Source of the DNA: Chlamydia caviae GPIC
GTDB lineage: Bacteria; Chlamydiota; Chlamydiia; Chlamydiales; Chlamydiaceae
DNA: 64,000 nucleotides
Direction: 5' to 3'
NCBI RefSeq assembly: GCF_000007605.1
Contig: NC_003361.3
Location: forward strand, 620,001 to 684,000
Positions 1-9,041 of this stretch are shown in pieces. The translations under genes were made by a program, and so were the position numbers. Numbering within the stretch: the first letter of the stretch is position 1; each line of letters begins with the position of its first letter. The notes beneath the pieces were generated by a model, which was not told the DNA's origin, did not search any database, and saw nothing but the letters and a program-made list of their open reading frames with translations.

Positions 1-286
1 GTAATCTCAATAAAGACCCATTAACTTCTATCTTCTCCGCAGAGAACAGCTCCCCCTCTTTATTTTTCCCAACAACTTTGACTTTTTTTGCATATTGAGG
101 TCCTAACCATGATAACTGCAAATCTTCAACATCACAGGAAAGCCCTGTTTCCTTATGAACCAAAGATAGAAAGAGATATTTTCCGGATCCTTTAGAAAGC
201 AGCGGGGGCAGGAAATAGATAAACGTTAGGAGCAATCCCAAGCTTATACTTATCCCTAAAGTCTTATACCAAGATCTTTGTTTCAT
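1..286 (-). CDS. N-terminal part of an AsmA-like membrane-anchored protein (cut by window edge)
   Basis: The reading frame opens at an ATG at 286-284 and stays open to the left edge, giving about 95 residues. It begins with basic residues (MKQRSWYK) and one hydrophobic segment at about residues 9-30, followed by a soluble region containing TGLSCDVEDLQLSWLGPQ. That pattern (single N-terminal anchor, then a stretch about the sculpting of 'levels' of beta structure) resembles the start of AsmA/TamB-like envelope proteins, but too little is visible to be sure. Its ATG overlaps the TGA of the upstream YihY-family gene (ATGA), so the two are probably translated from one message. Confidence 0.6.
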   Translation of the reverse strand, partial: MKQRSWYKTLGISISLGLLLTFIYFLPPLLSKGSGKYLFLSLVHKETGLSCDVEDLQLSWLGPQYAKKVKVVGKNKEGELFSAEKIEVNGSLLRL

Positions 287-1575
287 TTTATCTTTCCAGC
301 GATATCCGAGAGAGTGAGGTTGTAAGGACTTTTCGTTGCTTGATCAAACATATCTCTCAGACTACTTTGTATTAAACTTAACGCTGTGTCTGGATGGATT
401 TGATTAAAGGTTTTCAGGTGTAGAAGCTTCTCAACAACATCTTTAATAGTAAGCCCTGAAATATTATGCGTAGGCTTATACGCTTTCTTATAAGAAAGAA
501 TTAAGCCTTCATTTTCCAAGATATCCAAAGATTGGAATATCTCTCCGATAGGAATCTTAGAATTTTTGGCTATGCTCCTTGCTGTGGGAGACGTAAAAGC
601 CTCATCAAAATCTCTCGAGATCACAGAAAGAATATAGGTACACACCACAAGTTTTACATAGCAATTCGGCAAGTATTTTTCCGTAGGAAGAATGAAATTG
701 CATCCTTGATTTTGAATAAGAAAAGTAAACGCTCCTCCAAAAAGATACAGCATCGCGTAGAGATAAAGAAGAAGTAGAAATGAAGGTAGCGCGACTAAAG
801 CTCCATAAGTAAAACTGTAGTTAAATAAGTAAAATTGCAAACAGAAGAAAACCTTCTGAAAAAAGATCCAGAGAGTTCCTGCTGTGAGCGCCGCGATTAA
901 CGCGGCTGTCTTTTGCACAGAAACTCTAGGCAGAAAAGCATAACAGCAAAATAACGCTAGATAAATGAATAAATAGGGAGTCAACCGTGAAAAGACATAT
1001 AAAATGGTAATAGAGTGGCTTAAAGAAAAGAGCTTTGCATAGGCTACAGGCATGATTTGCGTAATGTAAATCCACGAGCCGCAAACAATAATAAAGATCA
1101 TTGGGCTGACAAGCGTAATGATGAAATACGCGATTAATCTCTGCACAGATATCGGAGTCCAACCTGTTCTAAAGATCTTATTCAAACCATCTTCTAAAGA
1201 TAAAAGCATAAGAATCCCTGCCCAACAAAAGACAAAGAAGCTACCCACCAATACCAAACCGATATTGCTTGTTGTAGCATTGTGCGCTGCCGCTACAATT
1301 GCTAAAATGGGCTCTTTATAATCAGGAAACCTAACTAGAAGCCATTCTTTCCAATCAAGATTTGCAAAAAGATGCTGAGACAACCTTAGGAAAAAGACCA
1401 GTATCGGAATGCAGCTGAACAAACCATAGTAACTTAAAACACACGCTTCCTTAGACACCTCATTTTTCACTAAAACTTGGGGAGCCAATAAGAACGACCT
1501 AATGATTCGGTTATTTCGAAATCCCGATTTTGGATTCTTTTTCTTTCTAGAAAATATCGAGAGCTTTCGAAACAT
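283..1575 (-). CDS. YihY/BrkB-family inner membrane protein
   Basis: 430 residues. After a basic N-terminus (about residues 1-25) come six hydrophobic segments between about residues 45 and 290, typical of the YihY/BrkB family (once misnamed ribonuclease BN). The early motif KEACVLSYYGLFSCIPILVF fits the family. The C-terminal 130 residues are soluble and look like a winged-helix region (GEIFQSLDILENEGLILSY), an extension seen in other members. The exact function of the family is unsettled; a nuclease role should not be assumed. It overlaps the next minus-strand gene by an ATGA junction. Confidence 0.8.
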   Translation of the reverse strand: MFRKLSIFSRKKKNPKSGFRNNRIIRSFLLAPQVLVKNEVSKEACVLSYYGLFSCIPILVFFLRLSQHLFANLDWKEWLLVRFPDYKEPILAIVAAAHNATTSNIGLVLVGSFFVFCWAGILMLLSLEDGLNKIFRTGWTPISVQRLIAYFIITLVSPMIFIIVCGSWIYITQIMPVAYAKLFSLSHSITILYVFSRLTPYLFIYLALFCCYAFLPRVSVQKTAALIAALTAGTLWIFFQKVFFCLQFYLFNYSFTYGALVALPSFLLLLYLYAMLYLFGGAFTFLIQNQGCNFILPTEKYLPNCYVKLVVCTYILSVISRDFDEAFTSPTARSIAKNSKIPIGEIFQSLDILENEGLILSYKKAYKPTHNISGLTIKDVVEKLLHLKTFNQIHPDTALSLIQSSLRDMFDQATKSPYNLTLSDIAGKIK

Positions 1576-1654
1576 AGTTAAATCAAAAATGCATTTTTTA
1601 CTTATTTTAATAAAAAACGATTATTTAATACTAAGTTTTATAAATTTTATTTTA

Positions 1655-2467
1655 TTAGTTCTTATGAGTTTTAATACATGAGATCATTAAGAATAATGGA
1701 AACTCTTCGCGACAAAGGTTTTCTGCTTTTGCGTGTGCTCCTATGGATTTTTTCGGTGATATCCACTCTTCCATATTCTCAATAACGAACCCATATTTTG
1801 ATAATGCTTGGGTCCAATAACTTAGAGGAAAGTGAAAAGAAATAGAAGATTCTGACTGTTTTTTCCCAGGGTGTGCAACAATCGAAACGGTTATTTTAGA
1901 AAGATAGCGATCGATCTTTCTTGAAAGAAGCTTTTTATCTTCGTCGTAATGCCACGAAGACACTCTAGGAATACGAAAACAAGGATGATTTAACACCATA
2001 AAGAACCGGCCTCCATCGTTAAGAAGCTTCGAAGTGTTTTTAATCGCTCGCTCTGGGGTTTCCATATTTTGTAGCGACAAAATAGCTACAGCATGGGAAA
2101 AAGACTGGGGAGTCTCTAGGACTAACCTTTTTGTAAGATCTTGGATTTTAAACTCATGGTCTCGTGACTTTCTCAATTTCCTTGCTATAGAGATCAAGCT
2201 CGGAGAGATATCTAACCCTAAATATCCGCACTCCTTAGGAATGGCTCTTTCTAAAATTCCCTGGCCACAACCGATATCCACCAAAGAATCTTCAGATTGT
2301 AGATTCATTAGGGGAAGTAGCTTAGGAAGAATGACCTCTTTATGATAATAATGCCCCTCTCCCTGAACGATCTTATGATAATCTTCAGCGATGGGCTCCC
2401 AGGAAGTAGAATTTCTTTCTGTTTTCCTAGAAGAGTGGTGCTTTTTATTGGATGAATAACGAGACAT
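1655..2467 (-). CDS. Class I SAM-dependent methyltransferase
   Basis: 270 residues. The SAM-binding motif I is clear (LVDIGCGQGILERA, about residues 62-75), followed by an acidic motif II (YLGLDISPSLI) and a later motif with FSHAVAILSLQNM and LNDGGRFFMVLNHPCF, the usual layout of a Methyltransf_11/25 Rossmann domain. The first 25 residues are basic and Ser-rich (SRYSSNKKHHSSRKTER). The C-terminal part (about 180-260) would form the substrate side. Substrate is unknown. It lies between incA and the yihY-like gene, all on the minus strand; a terminator after incA separates it from incA. Confidence 0.75.
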   Translation of the reverse strand: MSRYSSNKKHHSSRKTERNSTSWEPIAEDYHKIVQGEGHYYHKEVILPKLLPLMNLQSEDSLVDIGCGQGILERAIPKECGYLGLDISPSLISIARKLRKSRDHEFKIQDLTKRLVLETPQSFSHAVAILSLQNMETPERAIKNTSKLLNDGGRFFMVLNHPCFRIPRVSSWHYDEDKKLLSRKIDRYLSKITVSIVAHPGKKQSESSISFHFPLSYWTQALSKYGFVIENMEEWISPKKSIGAHAKAENLCREEFPLFLMISCIKTHKN

Positions 2468-2490
2468 TAGAAAGGAAATTTATAGAGAGA

Positions 2491-2530
2491 TAAAAAAAAA
2501 GGCAAGAGAAACTCTCCATGCCTTTTTATT
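2491..2530 (-). terminator. Rho-independent terminator of incA
   Basis: Read on the minus strand there is a GC-containing stem (GGCATGGAGAG with CTCTTGCC on the other arm) followed directly by a run of nine T. It lies about 90 bases after the incA stop and just before the methyltransferase start, so it closes the incA transcript. Confidence 0.7.
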
Positions 2531-2620
2531 ACTAAAGATTCTTGATTCTCATATCAGGAAGGGGTGGCTCGTTATCACCTACAGCTTTAACCCCTTCTGC
2601 TGTTCGCTCATATACCCGAC

Positions 2621-3688
2621 TTAACTATCTTTATGCTCTCCAGCATCAGATTGATTTTCATCTTGGGGTTGCGCGCTATCATCTTGTGAAGCTTCCTCTA
2701 CGGTGGAGGACTCTGCACCATCCTGAACCATAACACCGATAAGACGACTTTCAACTGCATGTAAGTTAGTTGTAGAGTCCTTTAGAAGGGTTGTGGATTC
2801 CTGTAGAGTCGCAATTGAATGGGACAATGTTGAACAAGCCTCTTCTAACTCTTGTTTACGCTTTTCTAAAAACCGCACTTGCTCTTCTCTAAGTTGAGCA
2901 TCAGCTTTTAGTTGCTCTATTACGGTTTTATTCTCTGTTATAAGCTCTTTCAATGCATTCAAATTGGTTCTTAACTCAGTTACAGAGGACATCATTGCCT
3001 GAACAGCTTCTTGAGAAAAGGTCTCTTTCAAAGACTGAGCTAATTTCTCAAATGGAGAGAGCATGGTTTCAACTTTAGTACCAACAGACTTAAACTCTTC
3101 CAGACTGAGTTGGAAATCCGCAATAAGTGCAGTAAAATCACCGGTATTCGCTTCAAGCCTATCACCAAAATCCGATAATCTAGTATGTAGTTGTTTAAGT
3201 TGGTTAATTTGCTCTGAGAGCTCAACGTTAACAGCTTTTAGATTTTCTACTGCGGTATGTAAACGCGTGTTTTCTTCGCCAAATTGCTGAATTTGCTGTT
3301 TCATGTGACGGACCACTTGAGACGGTGTGCCATCTCGAATTGCCGTAATAACGATCACAAAGGATACAAGCATGATCGCAAGCATAAGAATAAGAGAAGG
3401 CGTTGAGATAACGCTACCGAGATATAAGCAAACTAAGGCTGCGATACCAACAACAAAGAGGGCGATGGCAGCGATAATTTTAACAAGATAGCAAATCCTT
3501 TGAAGTAGTGGGCTTCTTCCTTCAGGCTCGATAGCCGTTTTAGCCCCTACAGCAGCAGCTGAAGAAGTTGGAGCTTCTATTGAAATGGGTATAATTTTAT
3601 TGTTGTCGAAATCCTTACCATGATCTCCAAAAGTAGGTGAGGACGCTCTCGATATTACAGGACTTGTGTTGTCTGTGGATACTGTCAT
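2621..3688 (-). CDS. incA: Inclusion membrane protein A
   Basis: 355 residues; I recognise the sequence and length as IncA of C. caviae (GPIC). IncA is a type III secreted protein of the inclusion membrane that faces the host cytosol and takes part in homotypic inclusion fusion through SNARE-like coiled coils. The bilobed hydrophobic domain typical of Inc proteins is at about residues 68-120 (two segments with a short turn). The rest is a long heptad-rich coiled coil, about 130-320 (for example NLKAVNVELSEQINQLKQLH), ending in an acidic Gln/Ser-rich tail. The 397-bp gap upstream holds its promoter. Neighbour order incA, rpe, efp, accB, accC matches other chlamydiae. Confidence 0.95.
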   Translation of the reverse strand: MTVSTDNTSPVISRASSPTFGDHGKDFDNNKIIPISIEAPTSSAAAVGAKTAIEPEGRSPLLQRICYLVKIIAAIALFVVGIAALVCLYLGSVISTPSLILMLAIMLVSFVIVITAIRDGTPSQVVRHMKQQIQQFGEENTRLHTAVENLKAVNVELSEQINQLKQLHTRLSDFGDRLEANTGDFTALIADFQLSLEEFKSVGTKVETMLSPFEKLAQSLKETFSQEAVQAMMSSVTELRTNLNALKELITENKTVIEQLKADAQLREEQVRFLEKRKQELEEACSTLSHSIATLQESTTLLKDSTTNLHAVESRLIGVMVQDGAESSTVEEASQDDSAQPQDENQSDAGEHKDS

Positions 3689-4085
3689 GGGGTTATTTCC
3701 ATCTTAAAAAATTAAATTTGACACAGACTAATTACATGAATGTATAAAATCAAGATCTTTACCAAAAGTTATGCCGTTGATTTTCATAGACAAAGAAAAA
3801 ATATAAACTCTAAGCAACTGAGGAGAAATAGGATTTTTGGGCGTTTTTATAAAAATGCTCTCTCAAAGATTTGAGAGATTATTTTGAACAAAAGAAGTGA
3901 TTCCCGCATTTTTCATGTAAATCCAACAAGATCTCTAGGAATTTTAATCAAAAGATGTAAGAATCTACGTCTCTGAAGTTTTTCTTGTAGATATCTTCTT
4001 TTCGGGGATATGGTGAGATAAATGATTTGCTAACTACACCTTAGAGAGGCTTCTTTAATTTTGATGTGTTTGCAATAGGCAATAA
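3689..4085. other. Divergent intergenic region between incA and rpe
   Basis: 397 bases, AT-rich, with no open frame worth calling. It must hold the promoter of incA (minus) and that of the rpe-efp-accB-accC operon (plus). I see no strong sigma66 -35/-10 pair and no notable repeat. Confidence 0.5.
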
Positions 4086-4781
4086 GTGAATAAAAAACAA
4101 CGTCAGAAAACATTAATCGCCCCCTCAATTATGGGAGGAGACCTTGCATGTATAGGTGCAGAGGCAAAAAAAATAGAAGAATCTGGAGCGGATCTCATTC
4201 ATATTGATGTTATGGATGGGCACTTCGTTCCCAATCTGACTTTTGGCCCAGGAGTCATCGCAGCAATCAATAGATCCACAGACCTCTTCTTAGAAGTTCA
4301 TGCGATGATTTATACGCCTTTTGATTTTATAGAAGCCTTTGTAAAGGCTGGGGCTGATCGTGTCATCGTGCATTTTGAAGCCTCCGAAGATCTCAAAGAA
4401 TTATTAGCTTATATTAAAAAATGTGGAATACAAGCAGGGCTAGCTTTTTCTCCAGAAACCTCTATAGAATTCATTCCTCCATTTTTACCTTTCTGCGATG
4501 TTCTATTATTAATGTCGGTACATCCTGGATTTTGCGGTCAGGGATTCATTCCTGATGTTCCTGATAAAATTCGTTTTACAAGACAAGCACTTAAAACTAT
4601 GGGTCTGGAAGATTCCTGTTTGATTGAAGTGGATGGAGGAATAAACGAGGCTTCTGCAAAAGAATGTCGCGAAGCAGGTGCGGATATTTTAGTCGCTGCA
4701 TCCTACATGTTCCAAAAAGATGCGCTGACTATGGAAGAAAAAGTTTTGCTACTTCGAGGAGAAAATCATGGTATTAAGTAG
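4086..4781 (+). CDS. rpe: Ribulose-phosphate 3-epimerase
   Basis: 231 residues, a usual length. It interconverts ribulose 5-phosphate and xylulose 5-phosphate in the pentose phosphate pathway. The TIM-barrel motifs are all present: IAPSIMGGDLACIG at the start, HIDVMDGHFVPNLTFGP (metal-binding His and catalytic Asp), VHFEA, SVHPGFCGQGFIP and EVDGGIN (second catalytic Asp). The start is a GTG at 4086; the MNKKQRQ leader before the conserved IAPS motif fits it. The gene overlaps efp by 14 bases and leads the efp-accB-accC operon. Confidence 0.93.
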   Translation: MNKKQRQKTLIAPSIMGGDLACIGAEAKKIEESGADLIHIDVMDGHFVPNLTFGPGVIAAINRSTDLFLEVHAMIYTPFDFIEAFVKAGADRVIVHFEASEDLKELLAYIKKCGIQAGLAFSPETSIEFIPPFLPFCDVLLLMSVHPGFCGQGFIPDVPDKIRFTRQALKTMGLEDSCLIEVDGGINEASAKECREAGADILVAASYMFQKDALTMEEKVLLLRGENHGIK

Positions 4782-5325
4782 CCAACTCTCAGTGGGAATG
4801 TTTATTTCCACAAAAGATGGTCTTTATAAAGTCGTAGCGGTTTCTAAAGTTACAGGGAATAAAGGGGAGTCTTTTATCAAGGCTTCGTTAAAAGCTGCTG
4901 ATTCCGACGTCATTGTTGAAAGAAATTTTAAAATTGGCCAAGAAATAAAAGAAGCCCAGTTTGAATCTAGAAATCTAGAGTATCTCTATATTGAGGATGA
5001 AAACTTTCTTTTCTTAGATTTGGGAAATTATGAAAAAATTTATATTTCTAAAGAAATCATGAAGGATAATTTTTTATTCTTAAAAGCAGGGGTTACTGTT
5101 TCTGCTATGGTTTATGATGATGTTGTTTTTTCTATAGAGTTGCCCCACTTTTTAGAGTTGATGGTATCTAAAACAGATTTCCCTGGAGACTCGCTTTTAA
5201 TTACCGGGGGGACAAAAAAAGCTTTATTAGAAACCGGGGTCGAAATTACAGTACCTCCTTTTGTAGAAATTGGAGATATCATAAAAATTGATACGCGTAC
5301 GTGTGAATATATTCAACGCGTATAA
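4768..5325 (+). CDS. efp: Elongation factor P
   Basis: 185 residues, the normal three-domain EF-P length. EF-P relieves ribosome stalling at polyproline stretches by binding between the P and E sites. The N-terminal KOW-like domain has the exposed loop GNKGES, with Lys about residue 32 at the tip where EF-P is usually modified; the loop is not the common PGKG form. The C-terminal OB domain ends with the typical EVTVPPFVEIGDIIKIDTRT-like stretch (here VPPFVEIGDIIKIDTRT). Chlamydiae usually carry two efp genes; this is the copy next to accB. Confidence 0.92.
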   Translation: MVLSSQLSVGMFISTKDGLYKVVAVSKVTGNKGESFIKASLKAADSDVIVERNFKIGQEIKEAQFESRNLEYLYIEDENFLFLDLGNYEKIYISKEIMKDNFLFLKAGVTVSAMVYDDVVFSIELPHFLELMVSKTDFPGDSLLITGGTKKALLETGVEITVPPFVEIGDIIKIDTRTCEYIQRV

Positions 5326-5355
5326 CTTCAGGCTAGAAGATAAGAGAATACAGGT

Positions 5356-5856
5356 ATGGATTTAAAGCAAATAGAAAAGCTCATGATTGCTATGGGAAGA
5401 AATAGCATGAAACGTTTTGCGATAAAACGTGAAGGGCTAGAGCTTGAACTGGAAAGAGACACAGGAGACAAACCTAATCAAGAACCTGTATTTTACGATA
5501 GTAGGTTATTTGCTGGTTTTTCTCAGGAACGTCCTATTCCCACTGATCCTAATAAAACAGTAGCAAAAGATGTGGCTTCAGAAAAAACAGAAGCCGACTC
5601 CCAACAATCTCCGGGAGATTTTATTAGCTCTCCTCTCGTAGGAACATTTTACAGCTCTCCTTCTCCTGACTCTCCCTCTTTCGTTAAGCCCGGGGATATG
5701 GTTTCTGAAGATACGATTGTTTGTATTGTAGAAGCTATGAAAGTTATGAATGAAGTTAAGGCCGGAATGTCTGGTCGCGTTGTCGAAGTCTTAATCACCA
5801 ATGGTGATGCAGTACAATTTGGATCTAAGTTATTTCGTATAGTTAAAGCTGAATAA
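5356..5856 (+). CDS. accB: Biotin carboxyl carrier protein of acetyl-CoA carboxylase
   Basis: 166 residues. It carries biotin for the biotin carboxylase and carboxyltransferase steps that make malonyl-CoA. The C-terminal biotinyl domain has the hallmark EAMKVMNEV, with the biotinylated Lys at about residue 129, preceded by the conserved [23 protein letters not shown] thumb region in part. A linker rich in Lys, Glu and Pro (about 35-85) separates it from an N-terminal helix. The stop overlaps the accC start by one base (TAATG), so the two are translationally coupled. Confidence 0.95.
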   Translation: MDLKQIEKLMIAMGRNSMKRFAIKREGLELELERDTGDKPNQEPVFYDSRLFAGFSQERPIPTDPNKTVAKDVASEKTEADSQQSPGDFISSPLVGTFYSSPSPDSPSFVKPGDMVSEDTIVCIVEAMKVMNEVKAGMSGRVVEVLITNGDAVQFGSKLFRIVKAE

Positions 5857-7211
5857 TGAAAAAAGTCTTAATAGCTAATCGTGGGGAAATTGCGGTACGT
5901 ATTATACGTGCGTGTCATGATCTTGGCTTATCCACAGTCGCAGTATATTCCCTAGCAGATCAAGAAGCTTTGCACGTGCTATTAGCAGACGAAGCTGTTT
6001 GTATAGGAGAACCTCAAGCTGGGAAATCCTATTTAAAAATATCTAATATTTTAGCTGCTTGTGAGATTACAGGTGCAGATGCTGTTCATCCCGGTTATGG
6101 TTTTTTAAGTGAGAATCCGAATTTTGCTTCTATTTGTGAAAGTTGTGGATTGACTTTCATTGGCCCTAGCTCAGAGTCTATAGCGACAATGGGAGATAAA
6201 ATAGCGGCAAAACAGCTGGCTAAAAAGATTAAATGTCCTGTGATTCCAGGTTCTGAGGGCATTATCAAAGACGAAGCTGAGGGATTAAAAATCGCTGAAA
6301 AAATAGGCTTCCCTATAGTGATTAAGGCTGTTGCTGGTGGTGGTGGCCGGGGTATCCGCATCGTTAGAGAGAAAGATGAATTTTTCCGTGCTTTCTCAGC
6401 GGCGAAAGCAGAAGCAGAAGCAGGATTTAATAATCCTGATGTTTATATTGAAAAGTTCATTGAAAACCCAAGGCACTTAGAAGTCCAGGTCCTTGGAGAT
6501 AAGCATGGCAATTATGTCCATCTTGGAGAAAGAGACTGTACGGTACAAAGACGTCGGCAAAAACTGATTGAAGAGACTCCTAGTCCTATACTCACTCCAG
6601 AATTACGTACCAAGGTAGGGAAGGTTGCTGTAGATCTAGCGAGAAGTGCCAACTACCACTCTGTAGGGACTGTAGAGTTCTTGTTAGATAAAGATAAGAA
6701 GTTCTACTTCATGGAAATGAACACGCGTATTCAGGTAGAGCATACGATTACGGAAGAAGTTACAGGGATTGATCTTCTTAAAGAGCAGATTTATGTAGCG
6801 ATGGGGAAAAAGCTTGCTTGGAAACAGAAAAACATTGTTTTCACGGGGCATGTTATCCAGTGTCGTATTAATGCTGAGGATCCGAGCAATAACTTTGCCC
6901 CATCTCCGGGTCGTTTAGATTACTATCTTCCTCCTGCGGGGCCTTCAATACGTGTGGATGGAGCTTGCTATAGCGGCTACGCTATTCCTCCTTACTATGA
7001 TTCTATGATTGCTAAGGTGATTTCTAAGGGAAAGAACCGTGAAGAGGCTATAGCCATTATGAAGCGTGCTTTAAAAGAGTTTCATATTGGAGGGGTGCAT
7101 TCTACTATACCTTTCCATCAATTCATGTTGGACAATCCACAATTCATCAATTCAGACTATGATATCAACTACGTTGATCATCTTCTCTCTCAGGGGAATA
7201 CCCTATTTTAA
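5856..7211 (+). CDS. accC: Biotin carboxylase subunit of acetyl-CoA carboxylase
   Basis: 451 residues, the normal length. It carboxylates the biotin of AccB using ATP and bicarbonate. The N-terminal KVLIANRGEIAVRIIRACHD, the ATP-grasp glycine loop KAVAGGGGRGIR, the metal-binding EMNTRIQVEHTITE and the C-terminal GRLDYYLPPAGP motifs are all intact. It is the last gene of the rpe-efp-accB-accC operon and is followed by a strong hairpin terminator. It marks the left border of the plasticity zone, which in this lineage lies between accBC and dsbB. Confidence 0.96.
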   Translation: MKKVLIANRGEIAVRIIRACHDLGLSTVAVYSLADQEALHVLLADEAVCIGEPQAGKSYLKISNILAACEITGADAVHPGYGFLSENPNFASICESCGLTFIGPSSESIATMGDKIAAKQLAKKIKCPVIPGSEGIIKDEAEGLKIAEKIGFPIVIKAVAGGGGRGIRIVREKDEFFRAFSAAKAEAEAGFNNPDVYIEKFIENPRHLEVQVLGDKHGNYVHLGERDCTVQRRRQKLIEETPSPILTPELRTKVGKVAVDLARSANYHSVGTVEFLLDKDKKFYFMEMNTRIQVEHTITEEVTGIDLLKEQIYVAMGKKLAWKQKNIVFTGHVIQCRINAEDPSNNFAPSPGRLDYYLPPAGPSIRVDGACYSGYAIPPYYDSMIAKVISKGKNREEAIAIMKRALKEFHIGGVHSTIPFHQFMLDNPQFINSDYDINYVDHLLSQGNTLF

Positions 7212-7230
7212 AAGTTCTTTGTAATTCTCG

Positions 7231-7272
7231 TGTCTAGAGATTCGTTCTCTAGACAGGTTTGTTTCTTTTTTA
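7231..7272 (+). terminator. Terminator of the rpe-efp-accB-accC operon
   Basis: Perfect 10-bp stem (TGTCTAGAGA / TCTCTAGACA) with a 5-base loop, then a T-rich run. It sits 20 bases after the accC stop. Confidence 0.85.
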
Positions 7273-7311
7273 ATTAAGAAATCTTAATAAAATTACTTGC
7301 ATTAAAAACTG

Positions 7312-7340
7312 TTATAACAATTAACGCTTTTTGTTATAAT
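7312..7340 (+). promoter_or_regulatory. Possible sigma66 promoter for the first DUF648-like gene
   Basis: A perfect TATAAT at 7335-7340 with TTATAA at 7312-7317, spacing 17, lies 43 bases before the ATG. The -35 is a weak match, so this is a sequence-only guess. Confidence 0.4.
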
Positions 7341-7382
7341 GTTTTAAGATTGTTAAATTTTATTTAAATATTTTTAATCTTT

Positions 7383-8837
7383 ATGAGAATACACGAAAGT
7401 TTTTGTTTAAGTTCTTTTAATAAAGAACCGAGTTGCTTTGATAAGGTTTTATCTACGGTAGATCGTTATTTCTATTTCGGCGGGAAACAGATAGAGATTG
7501 TTGCTAGAAATGAAAAAACACGAGAACTTTTCTGTCTTACTAGTCCTGGGCGAAATGTCTCTATTGTAGAAAAGGTTTTGAAAATCCTTTCTTATTTCAT
7601 ATTCCCAATTGTGCTTACTGCTCTGCTTGTACGCTTCTTACTGTATAAAATATTACATAAAAATCATAGGGTGGTCTTGATCAATAGCCAAGAGCCCTGC
7701 ACACCGATTGGTCTCTATTTAAAAGAGGCTATAGCCATCCGTGATAAGTTCATGGATTTACGTGGTAAACTACGTAATAACAATGAACTTAGAAGAGCTC
7801 TTATAGGTGAGGGACTGTGGGTAGAGCATTTTTATCTAGATGAAACCTCGACTCAACTCTTGCTTACGATGACCTCACAGCGTTTCTCGGATATAGCCTT
7901 TACCTTTGTAGTTCCTGCTACAGCTAACGTAATGCCGAAACCTGAGGATCTGCAGTGCTCTATAATGGAGCATTTATGGAACTGTACAAAAGCGATAAAC
8001 GTTGCTCAACGAAAGAAATTAGACAATTTAATCCTTAGCAAACCTGTGGGTATCAGTGTACGCGATGGCGTGCTGATTCATCATATTCATAGTATCCATC
8101 TACACGAGAGATCTTTGAATAAAAAGAACGTTTCCACAAGTGTTGAAGAGCATAATAACCTACAGAATTGCTTAAATGATCTTGTGAACTTTACTGTAGC
8201 AACAGGTTATCATGGGAAGGCATTTGCAAAATCGCACAGGAAATTTGTCTGCATGGATAATGCAGAAAATCTCTATATGACTCTGGTCATTGACCCTGGC
8301 CACGTATGTCAAAGATGCCCAAATAAAAATGCGGAGATAGAAAATCGCGCTTCCTGCCTAATGCCGATACTTAAGAGTGTGCCTCCAGAGTATCTTAAAG
8401 GGATGTTAGGACAGATCCCTAGCTCGATAAAATCTAAGATAGAAAATTTACACTCCTTATTGTCTAAACAATTCTTAAACAACACTTTGGACATCCAAGC
8501 GCCTTTATTTTCTCCTGATGCTCTACAGGGGCAAATATCAGATGAAGAAAAGAAAGAATTAGTGAAAAACTTCCTAGGGTTTATCTCGAAAAGAGCTGTT
8601 GTTCAAAATGACCAAGGGCGTCCTAGGGTGCTCTTCTACAAGCATGGGCAAAGTTATCCTGGAGGAGGCGACGGAGTATTGATTAATCAGCTGAATAATT
8701 ATGGCTCTATGTTCTTCAAGACTACCGGCACTCAGGAAAAATGTTTAGGGGAGAGTATTATGGATCAGCTGGTGCATATGGGGATCTTCTCTGAATATGA
8801 AAATACCGACACGATAGTTTGCGCCTATTTTGACTAG
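7383..8837 (+). CDS. DUF648-like chlamydial protein
   Basis: 484 residues. The N-terminal 100 residues match those of the 9042-10688 gene: a short soluble start, DRYFYFGGKQIEIVAR, then EKVLKILSYFIFPIVLTALL followed by a basic RFLLYKILHKN, i.e. one membrane segment at about residues 67-90. This is the layout I associate with the Chlamydia-only family DUF648. The remaining 390 residues are soluble; a Cys cluster (CQRCPNKNAEIENRASC, about residue 305) may bind metal. Function is unknown. It has its own promoter candidate and terminator, so it is a single-gene unit. Such genes vary in number between chlamydial species, as expected in the plasticity zone. Confidence 0.75.
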   Translation: MRIHESFCLSSFNKEPSCFDKVLSTVDRYFYFGGKQIEIVARNEKTRELFCLTSPGRNVSIVEKVLKILSYFIFPIVLTALLVRFLLYKILHKNHRVVLINSQEPCTPIGLYLKEAIAIRDKFMDLRGKLRNNNELRRALIGEGLWVEHFYLDETSTQLLLTMTSQRFSDIAFTFVVPATANVMPKPEDLQCSIMEHLWNCTKAINVAQRKKLDNLILSKPVGISVRDGVLIHHIHSIHLHERSLNKKNVSTSVEEHNNLQNCLNDLVNFTVATGYHGKAFAKSHRKFVCMDNAENLYMTLVIDPGHVCQRCPNKNAEIENRASCLMPILKSVPPEYLKGMLGQIPSSIKSKIENLHSLLSKQFLNNTLDIQAPLFSPDALQGQISDEEKKELVKNFLGFISKRAVVQNDQGRPRVLFYKHGQSYPGGGDGVLINQLNNYGSMFFKTTGTQEKCLGESIMDQLVHMGIFSEYENTDTIVCAYFD

Positions 8838-8885
8838 ATTTTTAGGTTGATTAAAGATTAAAAATCCCGTCTGTAATATGATGTC

Positions 8886-8930
8886 AGCCGCTTAACCTCA
8901 ATAGAATGAGGAATAAGCGGCTATTAAATT
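8886..8930 (+). terminator. Terminator after the first DUF648-like gene
   Basis: Long hairpin: outer arms AGCCGCTTA / TAAGCGGCT (9 bp, perfect) and inner arms CCTCA / TGAGG around a 6-base loop. It is followed by an AT-rich stretch without a clean T run, so it could also protect the 3' end. Confidence 0.65.
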
Positions 8931-9041
8931 TAAAACATTAAGGACTGGCAAGAAATACGAAATTTTAACCAGTAAAACACACTCTGAAATACTTGAGGGG
9001 CTGTCTTTTGAGTAAAGTATGACGACAACAGCAAGAACATT

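Noticed and set aside
926..1321. Open frames overlapping the YihY-family gene
   Set aside because: They are shadows of the long minus-strand gene, with no starts or family signs of their own.
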